DNA of 64,000 nt from Macrothele yani. Taxonomy: Eukaryota; Arthropoda; Arachnida; Araneae; Macrothelidae. The translations under genes were made by a program, and so were the position numbers. This document shows positions 53,736 through 64,000 of the stretch, piece after piece; the first letter of the stretch is position 1; every line of letters begins with the position of its first letter. The stretch spans positions 97,940,489 to 98,004,488 of the forward strand of contig CM077025.1 in NCBI GenBank assembly GCA_039090855.1, given 5' to 3'. Under the pieces are notes generated by a model. It worked only from the letters and a program-made list of their open reading frames with translations. It did no database searches and was not told the origin of the DNA.

Positions 53736-55039
53736 CAAAAGAAACAGCATAATTTCCAGGCAAGTTTTGTACGCCGATTAATTTCTTCATCAATGTGACC
53801 TTCACTTGATATCTGCTGTCCAAGATAAATGTACGTGTCTGTTATCTCCAGCTTTTCTCCATCAATTGATAAATCTTCATTTCGTGTAAAAGTATTGAAC
53901 ATCACTTTTGTCTTCTGAAAGTTCATTTTTAATCCCACTTCTTTACTCTTGTCAGCAAGTTCTTGGATCATACTCTGCAGCTCTGATGGGGTAGTTTTAA
54001 AAATGACTATGTCATCAGCAAAACGAAGGTGGGTTAGATAATCTCCGTTAATCTTTATCCCTTTGTTTTCCAAGTTCAGTGATTGGAAGACATTTTCCAA
54101 TGTGGCATCGAAGAGCTTCGGAGATATGGTGTCACCTTGTCTCACTCCCTTTCCAATTTTTATGTGTGTTGTATTTTCAAACAGCCAAATCTTTGCACTT
54201 GCATTTTCATAGATGTTATAAATAATATTAATATATGCATCTTCAATACCGCAGGATTTCAGAGCCATTGTAACTGCTGATGGTTTCACCGAATCAAAGG
54301 CTTTTTCATAATCGATAAAAGCCATGCACAATGGAAGTTCATATTCCTTCGCTCTGTAGCCATCACTCCTGAGTCCAGCTTCTTCTCTCGGTTGAGCCAT
54401 GTCCAGTGTTACCTTCAAACGGTGTGAAAGAACTTTAGTGAAGATTTTATAAACCACTGATAGGAGGCTGATAGGTCTGTAGTTCCTGAGATCCTCAATG
54501 TCACCTATTTTATGTAGCAGGATCATTATAGCGTTGTTCCAATCCTCAGGAATCTTCCTGTCATTAAGGCATCGAGTGAAAATTTGGGCGAGTACTGTTT
54601 CGATTTCTCCACTTGCTTCTTCTATGATGTCTACAGTAATTCCATCTTCTCCTGGAGCTTTTCCCCGCTTCATGTTCTTGATTGCATGTGCAACTTCTGC
54701 TGGGAGGACTGGAAGAACTCTGGTACTGGTACCTTTCATGATGTCTGGAGTACATGTATGATCCCTATCATATAATTTGGAGTAGAAATCTTTCACACTT
54801 GTCAAAATTTCGCCTCTATTTCTTGTTACAGAACCGTCTTCTTTTCTCAGTTCCATAATCTGTTTTCTTCCCTTACTGAGATGTCCCTTTGATATCTTTA
54901 GGCCTTGGTGGTTTTCAATTGTTTTCCTCACTAGTTCACAGTTGAATTTCCTTACGTCTTCAGTGATACTTTTTCGTACTGTATTGCACAGCTCTATATA
55001 TTTCACTTTGGAAGTCACATCTTCTTTAGTTGTCCTCAT
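53675..55039 (-). pseudogene. LINE reverse transcriptase, 454-codon frame
   Basis: Motifs in order: KMKRGKAPGEDGIT-like (MKRGKAPGEDGITVDI), NDRKIPEDWNNAIMILLHK, NYRPISLLSVVYKIFTKVL, MAFIDYEKAFDSV (first catalytic Asp), IGKGVRQGDTISPKLFDATL, LTHLRFADDIVIF (FADD catalytic pair), KTKVMFNT. The polymerase residues are all present. Near AGLRSDGYRAKEYELP a short segment that usually follows the GFR box is missing. At the C-terminus a frameshift near 53,735, at a small hairpin, separates it from the remaining 190 codons. Confidence 0.9.
53718..53755. repeat. Small hairpin at the LINE frameshift
   Basis: AAATTATGCTGTTTC (53,718-53,732) and its reverse complement (53,741-53,755) are separated by eight bases. 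The inverted copy interrupts the reading frame, as expected from a local template switch. Confidence 0.85.
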
Positions 55040-55056
55040 CTATCTTTTCTTTTGCA

Positions 55057-56178
55057 TCAACATTTAGTTTTTCCTGATAATTTGTTCACATGCAACTTGT
55101 TCTCAGACCCAGCTAATTTTTTTGCTGTTTCCATAAGAGCTTTGGTTACTTTTCTGTTAACTATAGAAATATCCACTTCTTCCGATGTTAGGCCTTTTAA
55201 ACCAGAAAATCTGTTCGTCAGTTCCAACTTGAAGGTATTATGGTGTTTTTTAAGGTTGGTTATGTCAATACATTTTGTTTGTCTTATGAGCTTGCCACGT
55301 TTAAGTTTTGTGTTGAGGTGCATCTTACATCTCACCAATCTATGGTCACTACCTGTGTTGAACTTGTTTAGCACACTGCAGTCTTCTATGACGAATTTTG
55401 TGTTACCCATAATAAAATCAATTTCACTTGTCGTCCCATTTGGATGTCTCCATGTCCATTTCCTGTGTGGCTTTTTCTTGAAGAAGGAGTTCAAGATGAA
55501 ATACCCTTCTGCCTCTGCAAACTCAACGAGAGTATTTCCACGCTGGTTTCTGTTGCCGTGACCGAATTTACCTACTGAAGTTTCATTCTGTTGCCGTTGT
55601 ACTATTTTTGCATTGAAATCTCCCATAATTATCTTCAAGTGCTGCTTACCTTTATTATTTAGATGGCGAATTTCCTCATAAAATTCTTCAATTTCTTCTT
55701 CAGGATGACTTGTGGGCGGTGCATAAGTTTGAATAATCTGAGCCTGGTATCTTCTCGAGAGTTGGATAAAGAGTTGTGCAGCTCTGTCAGAGGAACTTTC
55801 AACTTCTACAACTTTATTCTTCAGTTTCTTGTTTATTATAAATCCAACACCACTAGTTCTGCCAGTATCTGTCCCACGATAGTAGAAGAGATGTCCACTT
55901 TTCAGTTATATGAGATCTTCTCCTTTTCTCATTACCTCACTTATCCCGACGATGTCCCACTTGATCCTTTGTAGTTCCTCTTCCAATTCAAGAAGCCTTG
56001 AATCAGAAGATAGGGAGTGTCCATTATACGTAGCCAAGGTCAGCAACAGATGGCAGCCTAGTCCGGTCCTCCGGTGATTCTTAGCACCCTCTGCCTTCAT
56101 GTCGCACTGGCCGCTGCCTTGGCCAGGTACATTCCAGTTGCCGGAGACTGAGGGTCGAGATTCAAGTTGTGGAATCAT
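55057..56178 (-). pseudogene. LINE endonuclease domain (AP type, frameshifted)
   Basis: The N-terminal frame (55,906-56,178) has LLTLATYNGHSLSSDSRLLE and WDIVGISEVMRKGE, which correspond to the first active-site blocks of AP-like endonucleases (TxNxxxL, GxxE). After frame changes the second part at 55,057-55,638 has IIMGDFNAKI (the GDFNA box), WTWRHPNGTTSEIDFI and NTGSDHRLVRCK (the SDHR box with the catalytic Asp-His). All catalytic boxes are visible, but the frame is broken between about 55,640 and 55,910. Confidence 0.88.
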
Positions 56179-56399
56179 TTTGGAGGGGTTTGGCCATAAC
56201 TCACCACGCTGGCCAAGCGGGTTGGTGAGTGTAGGATAGCATTTCCTCTAATCCCGATGATATAGTTATACCGCTATTGGCGGTCGTCAGAGCCCCTTTA
56301 GTGGGAACAGGATGCACCACGAGAAGGCGGGGTTGACATTTGTCAAGGAGAGGCTGTGATGTTACCCATCACCTGACCTTACATCCCTGTATATATATA

Positions 56400-57623
56400 C
56401 ACTATATTGACAGATGTCACTGGACACCCTTCAAAAGCAAATGAACTGATCCGCTGCGTTGTGAAGATTACGCGGTACAGCTGGAAACGATATGAAAACA
56501 AGTCTTCAGCTGACCGCGATCATATCGCACTGTGAGGTTGAGTGAAAATGTTGTGGTGGGAGAGAACTGACTTTTAAAAAGGAAAGATTGTTGAGTGTTA
56601 TATTAGTGGGTTATCCATAAGAGAAACCGAGAGGCGTTTAAACATGCCCAAGTCAACTCTTCCGGATGTACTGAATAAGTGCAAGACACATGGCGTGCCT
56701 GAAGCAGACCAAAGAAAATCAGTGATGGAGGACGTCGAAGCCTCAGGAGAGTCATTGCAGCTTATCGACGGAGTACTGCACAAGACCTCAGTGTACAGGT
56801 GAGTAAAAATTCTGGATCCTCGGTATGTACACGTACCATTCGCAGAGAACTTCATTCCATGAGGTACCGTGGTCGTGTGGTTTCTCATAAGCCTTTCATC
56901 TCCACTCGGAATGCTACTCGTCGTTTAGCATGGTGTAAAGAACATTTATCGTGGACCGTAGATCAATGGGAACGGGTCCTATGGACTGATGAATCCAGGT
57001 ATACACGATCCATCAGTCTGATGGCCATGTGTGGGTATGGCGGCAGCCGGGGTTACGCTATTTACCACAGTGTACTGTTGCTACGGTCAAGGTTGAAGCT
57101 GTCAGTGTACACGTATGGGGGCGTTTTTCGTGATCACGGCCCGTTTGTTATCGTGGACAAAGCTGTTAACCAGCACGTCTACTTCGATATTCGGAACAAT
57201 TATGCCGCACCAGCTCTGTGGCAATACTATGGAACCGAGCCTTGTTGGTACTAGCAGGATAATGCACCGATCCATAAAGCCAGGACTGTTACGGCGTGGT
57301 CTGACGATCATTCCGTATGGTTTGTGGACTGACCAGCACAGAGCCCTGATCTTAATCCTATAGAGAAACTATGGTATGAATTAGAGCGCCGCATAAGAAG
57401 TTTGGAACCTAGGCCTACTACTAAGCAACAGTTAGCGACAGCATTATGTACTGAATGGAAGCGCATACCTATCGCTGTGTTCCAAAACCTTGTCGAAAGC
57501 ATGTCTCGAAGGGTCAGTGCATGCATTAAGGCCAAAAATTGAACCGACACCGTACAATGTATGTTAATAAATGCTATGTTGTGTTTACCTTCTAGGTGTG
57601 CGGTGACTTTTGTCAATATAGTG
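56400..57623 (+). mobile_element. Tc1-like DNA transposon, family A, copy 2 (1224 bp)
   Basis: Ends CACTATATTGACAGATGTCA and TGACTTTTGTCAATATAGTG, with TA at 56,398-56,399 and 57,624-57,625. The length equals copy 1 at 1079-2302. Orientation is opposite to copy 1. Confidence 0.9.
56550..57541 (+). pseudogene. Tc1-like transposase (disrupted), family A, copy 2
   Basis: The N-terminus is frameshifted (ATG at 56,550, helix-turn-helix residues IRETERRLNMPKSTLPDVLN-like around 56,610-56,690). The frame at 56,799-57,254 covers CTRTIRRELHSMRYRGR and LSWTVDQWERVLWTDESRY (first catalytic Asp). The second aspartate region (QDNAPIHKA-like) is at about 57,253-57,280, right after a stop at 57,252. The third-acid region (PDLNPIEKLWYELERRIRSL) is at about 57,343-57,400. 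The C-terminus ends at a stop at 57,539. All three acidic residues are present, but the frame is broken several times. Confidence 0.82.
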
Positions 57624-57638
57624 TATATAAACATGTAT

Positions 57639-57800
57639 TATAACGAAGTAAATTTCTCCGTCATTTTTGGTCTACGCCGGGATTCGAACCCGAGTCCGCT
57701 TATTCCGGAACAAGTCGCTCTACCAACTGAGCTACGCAGACGTTCATTCTGACTCCTATATGCCTTTATGTCGTATGCGTCCTGCTGGCAGGTACGTCAC
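57639..57800 (-). repeat. tRNA-like repeat, copy 1 of a direct pair
   Basis: The minus strand contains a 72-base tRNA-like part (GTCTGCGTAGCTCAGTTGGT, AGAGCGACTTGTTCCGGAAT, GGGTTCGAATCCCGGCGTAG) with good acceptor, D and T stems. The anticodon stem closes a six-base loop, so it is probably not a working tRNA. The flanking parts (AAATTTCTCCGTCATTTTTG on one side, CGTATGCGTCCTGCTGGCAG on the other) are the same in copy 2, which makes this a SINE-like unit. Confidence 0.65.
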
Positions 57801-58065
57801 ATCCCCCCCCCCAAAAAAAAGGGCCGGGGGCATAGCCAACCGGTCAGCCGTGACCATGAATCGTCGCAGGCAGCCATCCACCGTAGAACGTGCACTTGAG
57901 AACTCCCAGTCAATCTGGTGTGTGGAATGCAACGTCACACACATTTATTTTTCGAAGCGCTGGATAAGGGATTCTCTGATTTTTCCTATCCCGCGGTGTG
58001 GAAATAACATCACACCATTGCGAGATTTTGAACGGTCGGGTCATCCGGAAAGTTCGGGCGCCATT

Positions 58066-58228
58066 ATAACGAAGTAAATTTCTCCGTCATTTTTGGTCTA
58101 CGCCGGGATTCGAACCCGAGTCCGCTTATTCCGGAACAAGTCGCTCTACCAACTGAGCTACGCAGACGTTCATTCTGACTCCTATCTGCCTTTATGTCGT
58201 ATGCGTCCTGCTGGCAGGTACGTCACAG
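58066..58228 (-). repeat. tRNA-like repeat, copy 2 of a direct pair
   Basis: Almost identical to 57,639-57,800 (one visible change, CTATATGCC to CTATCTGCC) and in the same orientation, 427 bases further on. The 265 bases between the copies contain a C/A run and no recognisable gene. Confidence 0.68.
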
Positions 58229-58470
58229 TATATATAACAGGAAATTCAAAAGTGAATTAAAAGAACCTGTTAATCCATTGTGACATTTCCTGTGAATCTT
58301 CCTTCGTAAAATGTCCTTTTTTCTAGTATTTTTCATAAGCTAAGAGAAAAAATGATCGGGCTCAAGCCGTGCAGGGGATAACAGATTTGGTATTTCGCTA
58401 CCGCATTGAAGAAAAAGATTTCAACTGGAAAAAGCGAAGAACTGCTGATGGCGTTATCAATTTTTCATGT
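58229..58470. other. No gene recognised
   Basis: Short AT-rich spacer between the tRNA-like pair and the mariner duplication. Confidence 0.5.
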
Positions 58471-59238
58471 ATTTCCCTATATAATTACTATAGGGACTAC
58501 TTTACGTATCGGAGGTAGCTGTTCCGTACCTTTCATAAGAGTATACAAAGTCTGTTCAGAAAGTAATGTGACTCATGCAATAACAGACGTTTAATTAAAG
58601 TTATATTTACATAACATTAAAATTTCTCGAAATAACATCCTTGAACATCAATACACCGCTGCCAGCGGTTCTTCCACGCCGCGTAGCTTACCTGGAAGTC
58701 GGGAACAGGGATCGCTTTCAAAGCACTCGTCGCGGCAGTTTGCACATTAGTAACAGTCCCAGAAAGGTGTCCTTTCAGGCTGGATTTGAGCCGGGGAAAC
58801 AAAAAGAAGTCAGCCGGGGCCAAGTCCGGGCTCTTGGGATTTTGGGGATTTTGTATTTCCCTATATAATTACCATAGGGACTACTTTTCGTAGCGGAGGT
58901 AGCTGTTCCGTACCTTTCATAAGAGTATACAAGGTCTGTTCAGAAAGTAATGTGACTCATGCAATAACAGACGTTTAATTAAAGTTATATTTACATAACA
59001 TTAAAATTTCTCGAAATAACATCCTTGAACATCAATACACCGCTGCCAGCGGTTCTTCCACGCCGCGTAGCTTACCTGGAAGTCGGGAATAGGGATCGCT
59101 TTCAAAGCACTCGTAGCGGCATTTTGCACATTTGTAACAGTCCCCAAAAAGGTGTCAATTCAGGTTGGATTTAAGCCGGAGAAACAAAAAGAAGTCAGCA
59201 GGGGCCAAGTCCGGGCTGTAGGGATTTTGGGGCAGCGT
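58471..59238 (-). repeat. 384-bp tandem duplication of a mariner 3' end
   Basis: Two units, 58,471-58,854 and 58,855-59,238, share the sequence from ATTTCCCTATATAATTAC through GTCTGTTCAGAAAGTAATGT (a mariner-type terminal repeat) into the transposase C-terminus (minus strand PADFFLF, AAWKNRWQRCIDVQG). The repeat includes flanking non-mariner DNA, so it arose after insertion. Confidence 0.85.
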
Positions 59239-60060
59239 TGCCACGTTGTGTTTCGCCAGAAACTCTCTCACTCTCAGCGACGCATGGCTCGGCGTATTAT
59301 CGTGGAGAAGAACCCAAGTGTTGGTGATCTCCGGGCGGACGCGCGCAACTCTGTTCTTCAGCCGTTGAAGCACTTCCACGTAAAATACAGCGTTGACCGT
59401 TTGTCCGTGTGGTACGAACTCCTTATGGACAACACTTTTACAGTCAAAGAAGACAATGAGCATTGATGTCATCTTCGATTTGCACATTCGAGCCTTCTTT
59501 GGTGGAGGAGACTCGGGAGTGTGCCACTCTGAGCTCTGTCTTTTCGTCTCCGGATCGTGCTCAACGACCCACGTTTCAACACCTGTTATCACTTTCTCCA
59601 AAAACAGGTTCACTCCTCACATGATGCACAAGCTCACGAGAAATCGACACAAAGTTGTTTCTCTGTTCATCGGTCAAAACTTTAGGAACCAATTTGGCGC
59701 ATACTTTCCGCATCTACAATTCTTGCGTGATGATTTCATGCACAATGAATTTCGCGAGTCCCACGTGCTCTGCTACCAATCTAACACTCAGACGTCAGTC
59801 AGAGTCCAAACCCGCTCTCGCCTTTTCCACATTGTCTGTTGTGTGAGACGCCTTGGGCGCCTTGGGCGTGGCTCATCCTCGACGCTCTCTCTTCCCTATG
59901 TGAACGTTTTGTGCCACCGAAACACTTGTGCTTTCGATAAAGCATCATTCCCGTAGTCTTTCTGTATCATAGCAAGCGTTTCGGTCGCAGAGTTTTCAAG
60001 TTTAACACAAAATTTACCGCGTATCGCTGTTTGACACTCTTCTGCATTTTGACCGCTACG
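58909..60060 (-). pseudogene. Mariner transposase (disrupted)
   Basis: On the minus strand the C-terminal frame (59,155-59,613) has ETWVVEHDPETKRQSSEW, PPKKARMCKSKMTSMLIVFF, DCKSVVHKEFVPHGQTVNAV, VLLHDNTPSHASLRVREFLA and NPYSPDLAPADFFLF. The latter two are the second and third catalytic regions of DD34D mariners. The N-terminal half (about 59,610-60,046, starting MQKSVKQRYAVNFVLNL) is visible in broken frames. An intact mariner transposase has about 345 residues. This copy has several stops and frame changes. Confidence 0.85.
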
Positions 60061-60079
60061 CGACGCTCACACAGCTGTC

Positions 60080-60930
60080 CACTTCGCAAGCGATCCTCAC
60101 TCTGTAAAAGCTCTCAGAGCCAACTGACGGGACATCGATCGTTTACCTAACATACCCCGCCACCCGTCACGCCCTGAGACTCCGCCCTCCGGCTCTTCTG
60201 ATCGTCCCAGGAAACGAAACATCTTGAATTTTACAGCCGAAACTTTGATTATTTTTTTTTTACAGTATTGATTGTTTTGCTCCAAAATGAGAGAAACAAA
60301 AGCTTTAGCATCAAACTTTTTCATTTTTCAAATCACGAATTTTGTAGAAACGCACATGATCAGAGACTGTTTTCGGAGCTCTCACCGCTACCTATTCTGC
60401 TTGGGGTAGTTACTGGAACAATTCACGATGAAAAATATAAGAACAAGGAAGATGACACTTAACGAGATTTAAAATGATGAATATATGGAAGATATTCCTC
60501 GCAACAAACGCTTTCAGTAGCATAAAGAACTGCTTAAATCAGGACTTTTGTAAGTAAAGATATTACAGAGACTTACATTAACGCCACCTAGCAGGAAAAA
60601 ATAAACATTTTGCGCGGGGGAAAATGCATATAACATTTTTTTGCGGTGAGTGATACCACACAAGACCCTACGGGTCTGTCTGTCAGTTCTGTCAAGACTA
60701 CAGCTCGGTCAGTACAGCGAAGATACAACCCTTCCATTATATACAAGGCTGTAACAAAATTCCGGAAGCCGAAGCCTATCTCCACATTAACACCTGTGAC
60801 GCTCCCATTGCGAGAGAATTTTGCCATTATTCCATTTTCTCGTGACACTGCCTTCAAAATTTCAAAAATTCTCAACCTTTAAATTTAAAGTGATTTTTAA
60901 ACCCATAAACAAAATGAACTTTGTAGGTTG
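60080..60930. other. No gene recognised
   Basis: I see no protein family, RNA gene or clear repeat. Short frames overlap on both strands. Confidence 0.5.
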
Positions 60931-60933
60931 AAG

Positions 60934-61026
60934 ACAAAAACTCGTAGGGAATTTATCAAACACCATGTGAATGTGGTGTTTGATAAATTCCCTACGAGTT
61001 TTTGTGGTGTTTGATAAATTCCCTAC
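60934..61026. repeat. Perfect 32-bp hairpin plus a third partial copy
   Basis: Arms 60,934-60,965 and 60,974-61,005 (containing CTCGTAGGGAATTTATCAAA and its reverse complement) enclose an 8-base loop. Then GGTGTTTGATAAATTCCCTA repeats once more in direct orientation to about 61,026. It lies directly upstream of a Penelope tail. Confidence 0.88.
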
Positions 61027-61039
61027 GGTGTGGTTCTTC

Positions 61040-61440
61040 GTATATAGGACAGACCTTGAGTTTTTGATTGAAGGAGCACAAAGACCCACATTCGGAACTG
61101 TGACCTAAAGAAGTCATCGATGGCTAAACACTGTTACGAAAAGGACCATAAATTTTTCTTTGAAGAAGCAAAACTAATTGACAAGCCAGATTCAACCACC
61201 AAACTTGATGTTTTGGAAGCTTTCCATATATATCAGAGGTCTTCGCAACTTGTTAATGACATGGCATCCACCCCATTTCTATCAAGCGCGTGGAAGCAAC
61301 TAATCAAACCCCATGACTGTAAACACCATTTATGATATCATATACAATTTGAATATTTACGTGCCATTCGTCCTGATGATGGTATAGGTCAATACCCAGC
61401 GAAAGATGGTCGACTTGAAAAAATAAATATTTGTGACAAA
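61040..61440 (+). pseudogene. Penelope-like element, C-terminal tail
   Basis: The frame at 61,120-61,335 (MAKHCYEKDHKFFFEEAKLI, KLDVLEAFHIYQRSSQLVND) matches the conserved region after the GIY-YIG core in Penelope-like proteins, where an A-x-H-C-x(5)-H pattern is followed by E-rich and I-Q-K/R segments. The preceding bases (about 61,050-61,090) have the adjoining LKEH-like residues in another frame. The element is truncated. Confidence 0.7.
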
Positions 61441-62680
61441 CCTCGTTGTATCCTTTTCATTTATATCTTCGGAGGGTGCTCAACGTTCCGTGATTGGCTT
61501 ACGTAATCACGTGACACACATTAAAACATCGTCTGTAGTAAACGCTGCGTAATAGAAACGAACGAGAAGAAAAAAGAAAAGCTGCTTCAGTTATCAATAT
61601 CAACATCTATTATAATATTGCAACAATAACATCGGCTTTTCCCGAAAATTACGACAATAAAATTATGCAATTAGAAAAGAAGGTAGGGAAAAATTTTAAT
61701 TGCTTTTTTAAAGAAAAGTTACTGACAAAAGAATCAGTTGAGGTAGGTTTCCGACAAGTTTTGGCACTCATATTCAGAGCCGGAGTCTATTATCTCAAAG
61801 AAGTATTTGCTTCAAGTTTAAGAAAAAGACACAATAGGGATTGAAAGTTCAGAAGGAAAAACAAAATTTTTGCGGAGAGAATAATAAGGATCCTTCTAAA
61901 GCAAATTCGTATTACAAATATTTTAAATTTATAGGTTTTGCTAAAGAATAAAGGAGACTTTTAAGTCAAATTTTCGGGTAGTACTCCTACTCCTCCTTTC
62001 CGAAAATTTTACTGAAAACTCCCATTTATTCCTCAGTAAAACCCACAAATATGAAACATTTGCAATGCATTAAGTCTAAGAATAGCCATGTCATTCATTA
62101 TTACTAAATTCGTATTATTTGTGTTTTAATGATAAGTAAATTCATATTATACAAAAACAACTTTGATATTATTTTTTAGTTTTTGAAATTTAAGTATGTG
62201 GTTTACACCCAAATTGTTGAAATACACTGATAAAGTTTGGTAGATAGAAATAAGCAAAATGTACTCGCTTTTGAATACATTCCGGGCTTATAATAGCTCC
62301 AAGTACTTATGTCTCATTTTTGGAAAAGACACATACTCATTTTTGAATACATATGTTTCGAATATATGTATTTAAAGAAATCCATATATTTCAAAATTAA
62401 TATATCTGCTCTAACTTCATTCAGTTTCTGTGTCCTTTCGGTCAGGTACAGAAACTGAAGGAAGTCAGAGTGAATCTAGCGATTCTGACAGGATAGTTTG
62501 TAAGTGAGAGAGCATACTAAATGGAATCACAGTACGATTTTACAGATAGAAGGCAGAGAGTAATTAGGAAGGGGTGGCTTAGGAATTTCAACATGGGGAT
62601 TTTTACCCAGGGGCCGTCACTTAACGTGCTCGTTCAATGCAAGGCGAATATTCAGAGATTACTAGAAACTCACACTATAT
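61441..62680. other. No gene recognised
   Basis: AT-rich DNA. A weak inverted pair, TTCAGTTTCTGTG (62,420) and ACAGAAACTGAAG (62,447), is the only structure I see. Confidence 0.5.
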
Positions 62681-62757
62681 ACCAGGCTGGGGTTGAACCT
62701 GGGGTCCCTCCATCAGTAGTCTGAATCTCTAACCACTAATCCATCCGCGGATTGATT
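62640..62757 (-). repeat. tRNA-derived SINE head
   Basis: Minus strand: GCGGATGGATTAGTGGTTAG (A box) and CCCAGGTTCAACCCCAGCC (B box) with tRNA-like spacing, followed by a short body (TATAGTGTGAGTTTCTAG). It is related to the head at 16,203. Confidence 0.68.
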
Positions 62758-63139
62758 TCAAATTTGGAATACGTGTACTCCATTCATACTCATTCATTCA
62801 TACTGTAGAATCAACTGGAAGTGTATTTTTCGATGACACATCTGGAATAATAGATATGCTCGTTGTCACATGCTGGGCAAATGGACTGCACAATTTTATG
62901 ACAAACATAGTGATGAAGCGACAATATATTATTTATGGGATTGACACAAATATAGTTAATGTAAAAATGCACACAAAGATACTTTATGAATAATTAAATT
63001 ATTGTGATCAGTGACTGTCTTGTACTAATTATTTATGTGTGTCGCTTTGCACATTTAATAAACAATTTCCCTTGAAATCTATAATACTTAAATGAAGTAA
63101 TACGAAATTATATTTATATTTATTGACGCAATTATTTGT
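62758..63139. other. No gene recognised
   Basis: AT-rich spacer before the mariner element, nothing recognisable. Confidence 0.5.
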
Positions 63140-64000
63140 ATTAGGTGTGCAACTTAATTCTCGGCCACAGGCACGACACGTTGAGAGCAAATTATAATAC
63201 ATCGAATACGTACCTAATCGGGGAAATAATTCCCGTCGTGTTGGATACATTTGAGCCATCGGTCAGGGAGCTGCCGAATACCACTGCAGAAAAAAGAGGA
63301 CTGTTTCGAGTTGTTAAAGTCATCAATACTTGTGTGCATCTCCTCGACAGAAGTGAAGTGTGTATCACTCAGGTGATGTTGCAGGGAGCGAAAGAGGTGA
63401 TAATCCGACGGGGCGAAGCCTGGAGCATACGCCGAGTGGAACAATATCCCCTATCCCAGGTCGGTGATCGTGTTTAAAGCCGTTTTCGCGGTGTGAGGAC
63501 GCGCGTTATCCTGAAGCAACAGGACCGACCTTCTGCACTTGCCGGTGTATGGCCTTTTCGCCTCCAGTGCGTCACTCATACGAATGAGTTGCGGACAGTA
63601 ACGCTCAGGATTGACCGTTTCACCAGGTTTGAGCAACTCATAGTGTACGACACCGCGCTGATCCCACCATGTGCACAGCAACAACTTCCTGGCATGGATT
63701 TTCGGTTTGGCGGTACTGGTGGTAGGCTGACCTGGATAAACCCACGATTGGCGCCGCTTAGGATTATCGTAGAGGATCCACTTCTCAGCACAGGTCAAAA
63801 TCTTGTGGAGGAAATCCTTCTTCTTGAATCTGGAGAGCAAGCACACAGCAACATCGTAGCACCTAGACTTGTTCGCAGCTGTGAGTTGGTGGGGCACCCA
63901 AGGGCCCTCCTTGTGAATCCGTTCAAGCTTGTGCAGGCGCTTTGCAATGGCTTCCGGTGTTACTCCGAGTTCCTGGGCAAGCTCTGACTGTGTGCGACAA
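63140..64000 (-). pseudogene. Mariner transposase, second family, cut by the window end
   Basis: A terminal-repeat-like TTAGGTGTGCAACTTAATTC stands at 63,142. On the minus strand the frame 63,451-63,897 reads PHQLTAANKSRCYDVAVCLL, EKWILYDNPKRRQSW, ARKLLLCTWWDQRGVVHYEL, LLLQDNARPHTA (second catalytic Asp). After a frameshift the frame 63,214-63,444 has GFAPSDYHLFRSLQHHL (third catalytic region) and a C-terminus ending NYFPD. The sequence pattern is of the Mos/mellifera-like mariner group, different from the copy at 59 kb. The first catalytic Asp region reads CAEKW where GDEKW is usual. The N-terminus continues beyond the window. Confidence 0.85.

Larger units (their letters stand above)
53248..56395 (-). 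mobile_element. RTE-type LINE, nearly full length, interrupted at its 3' end
   Basis: Minus-strand order: 5' region (56,180-56,395), AP-type endonuclease, reverse transcriptase, C-terminal tail, then the giant palindrome, and the last LINE bases (CAATGATGA plus a TA-rich tail) on its far side at 37,451-37,486. The copy has a few frameshifts and a small internal deletion. A Tc1-like element starts right after its 5' end at 56,400. Confidence 0.88.

Noticed and set aside
54083..55974. Plus-strand frames at 54-56 kb as genes
   Set aside because: They are antisense shadows of the LINE endonuclease and reverse transcriptase.
57664..57743. Functional tRNA gene
   Set aside because: The anticodon arm gives a six-base loop and the unit is part of a larger repeated sequence, so a SINE-like pseudogene is more likely.
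59393..59956. 187-codon plus-strand frame
   Set aside because: It is antisense to the mariner transposase and has no motif of its own.

Overview
The window is a eukaryotic, AT-rich, gene-poor tract made almost entirely of nested transposable elements. The mix (several Tc1/mariner families, an RTE-type LINE, Penelope-like elements with GIY-YIG domains, a Ty3/gypsy-type LTR element, tRNA-derived SINEs, a hAT-type MITE and foldback-type palindromes) fits a large arthropod genome, probably an insect. I cannot name the species. I see no intact host protein gene. The best candidate for one is a broken THAP zinc-finger gene at about 15 kb.

Layout. 0-7.3 kb: LINE tail, a 1224-bp Tc1-like element, three copies of a SINE-like repeat, a degenerate foldback element, and a Penelope-like reverse transcriptase remnant. 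7.3-14.7 kb: a gypsy-type LTR retrotransposon that landed in the Penelope element. It has lost its RT and integrase core and carries a 1124-bp transposon with long terminal inverted repeats. 14.7-18.5 kb: a split THAP domain, SINEs, and a dead Tc1 element whose transposase has expanded into a 74-bp minisatellite. 18.9-23.1 kb: old diverged repeats and a 145-bp satellite interrupted by a LINE with a 15-bp target duplication. 23.2-27.8 kb: a Tc1 relic split by a 3.6-kb palindromic foldback element. 27.8-36.2 kb: a Penelope endonuclease remnant broken by a 160-bp MITE, then SINEs and unassigned DNA.

The outstanding feature is a 15,757-bp near-perfect palindrome (37,491-53,247). It has two ~7.85-kb arms, a 51-bp spacer and a 4-bp target duplication (TCAA). 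It sits inside the 3' end of an RTE-type LINE whose body lies at 53.25-56.4 kb. A second copy of that LINE tail at the window start supplies the empty site and fixes the boundaries to the base. Each arm carries nine copies of a motif close to the CTCF core, a GC-box-like minisatellite, other internal repeats, and unrecognised reading frames. I recognise no transposase in it.

56.4-64 kb holds a second copy of the 1224-bp Tc1-like element, a tRNA-like repeat pair, two different mariner elements and a Penelope tail. Nothing here forms a working pathway. What the sequence shows is the order of insertions and how they decayed.
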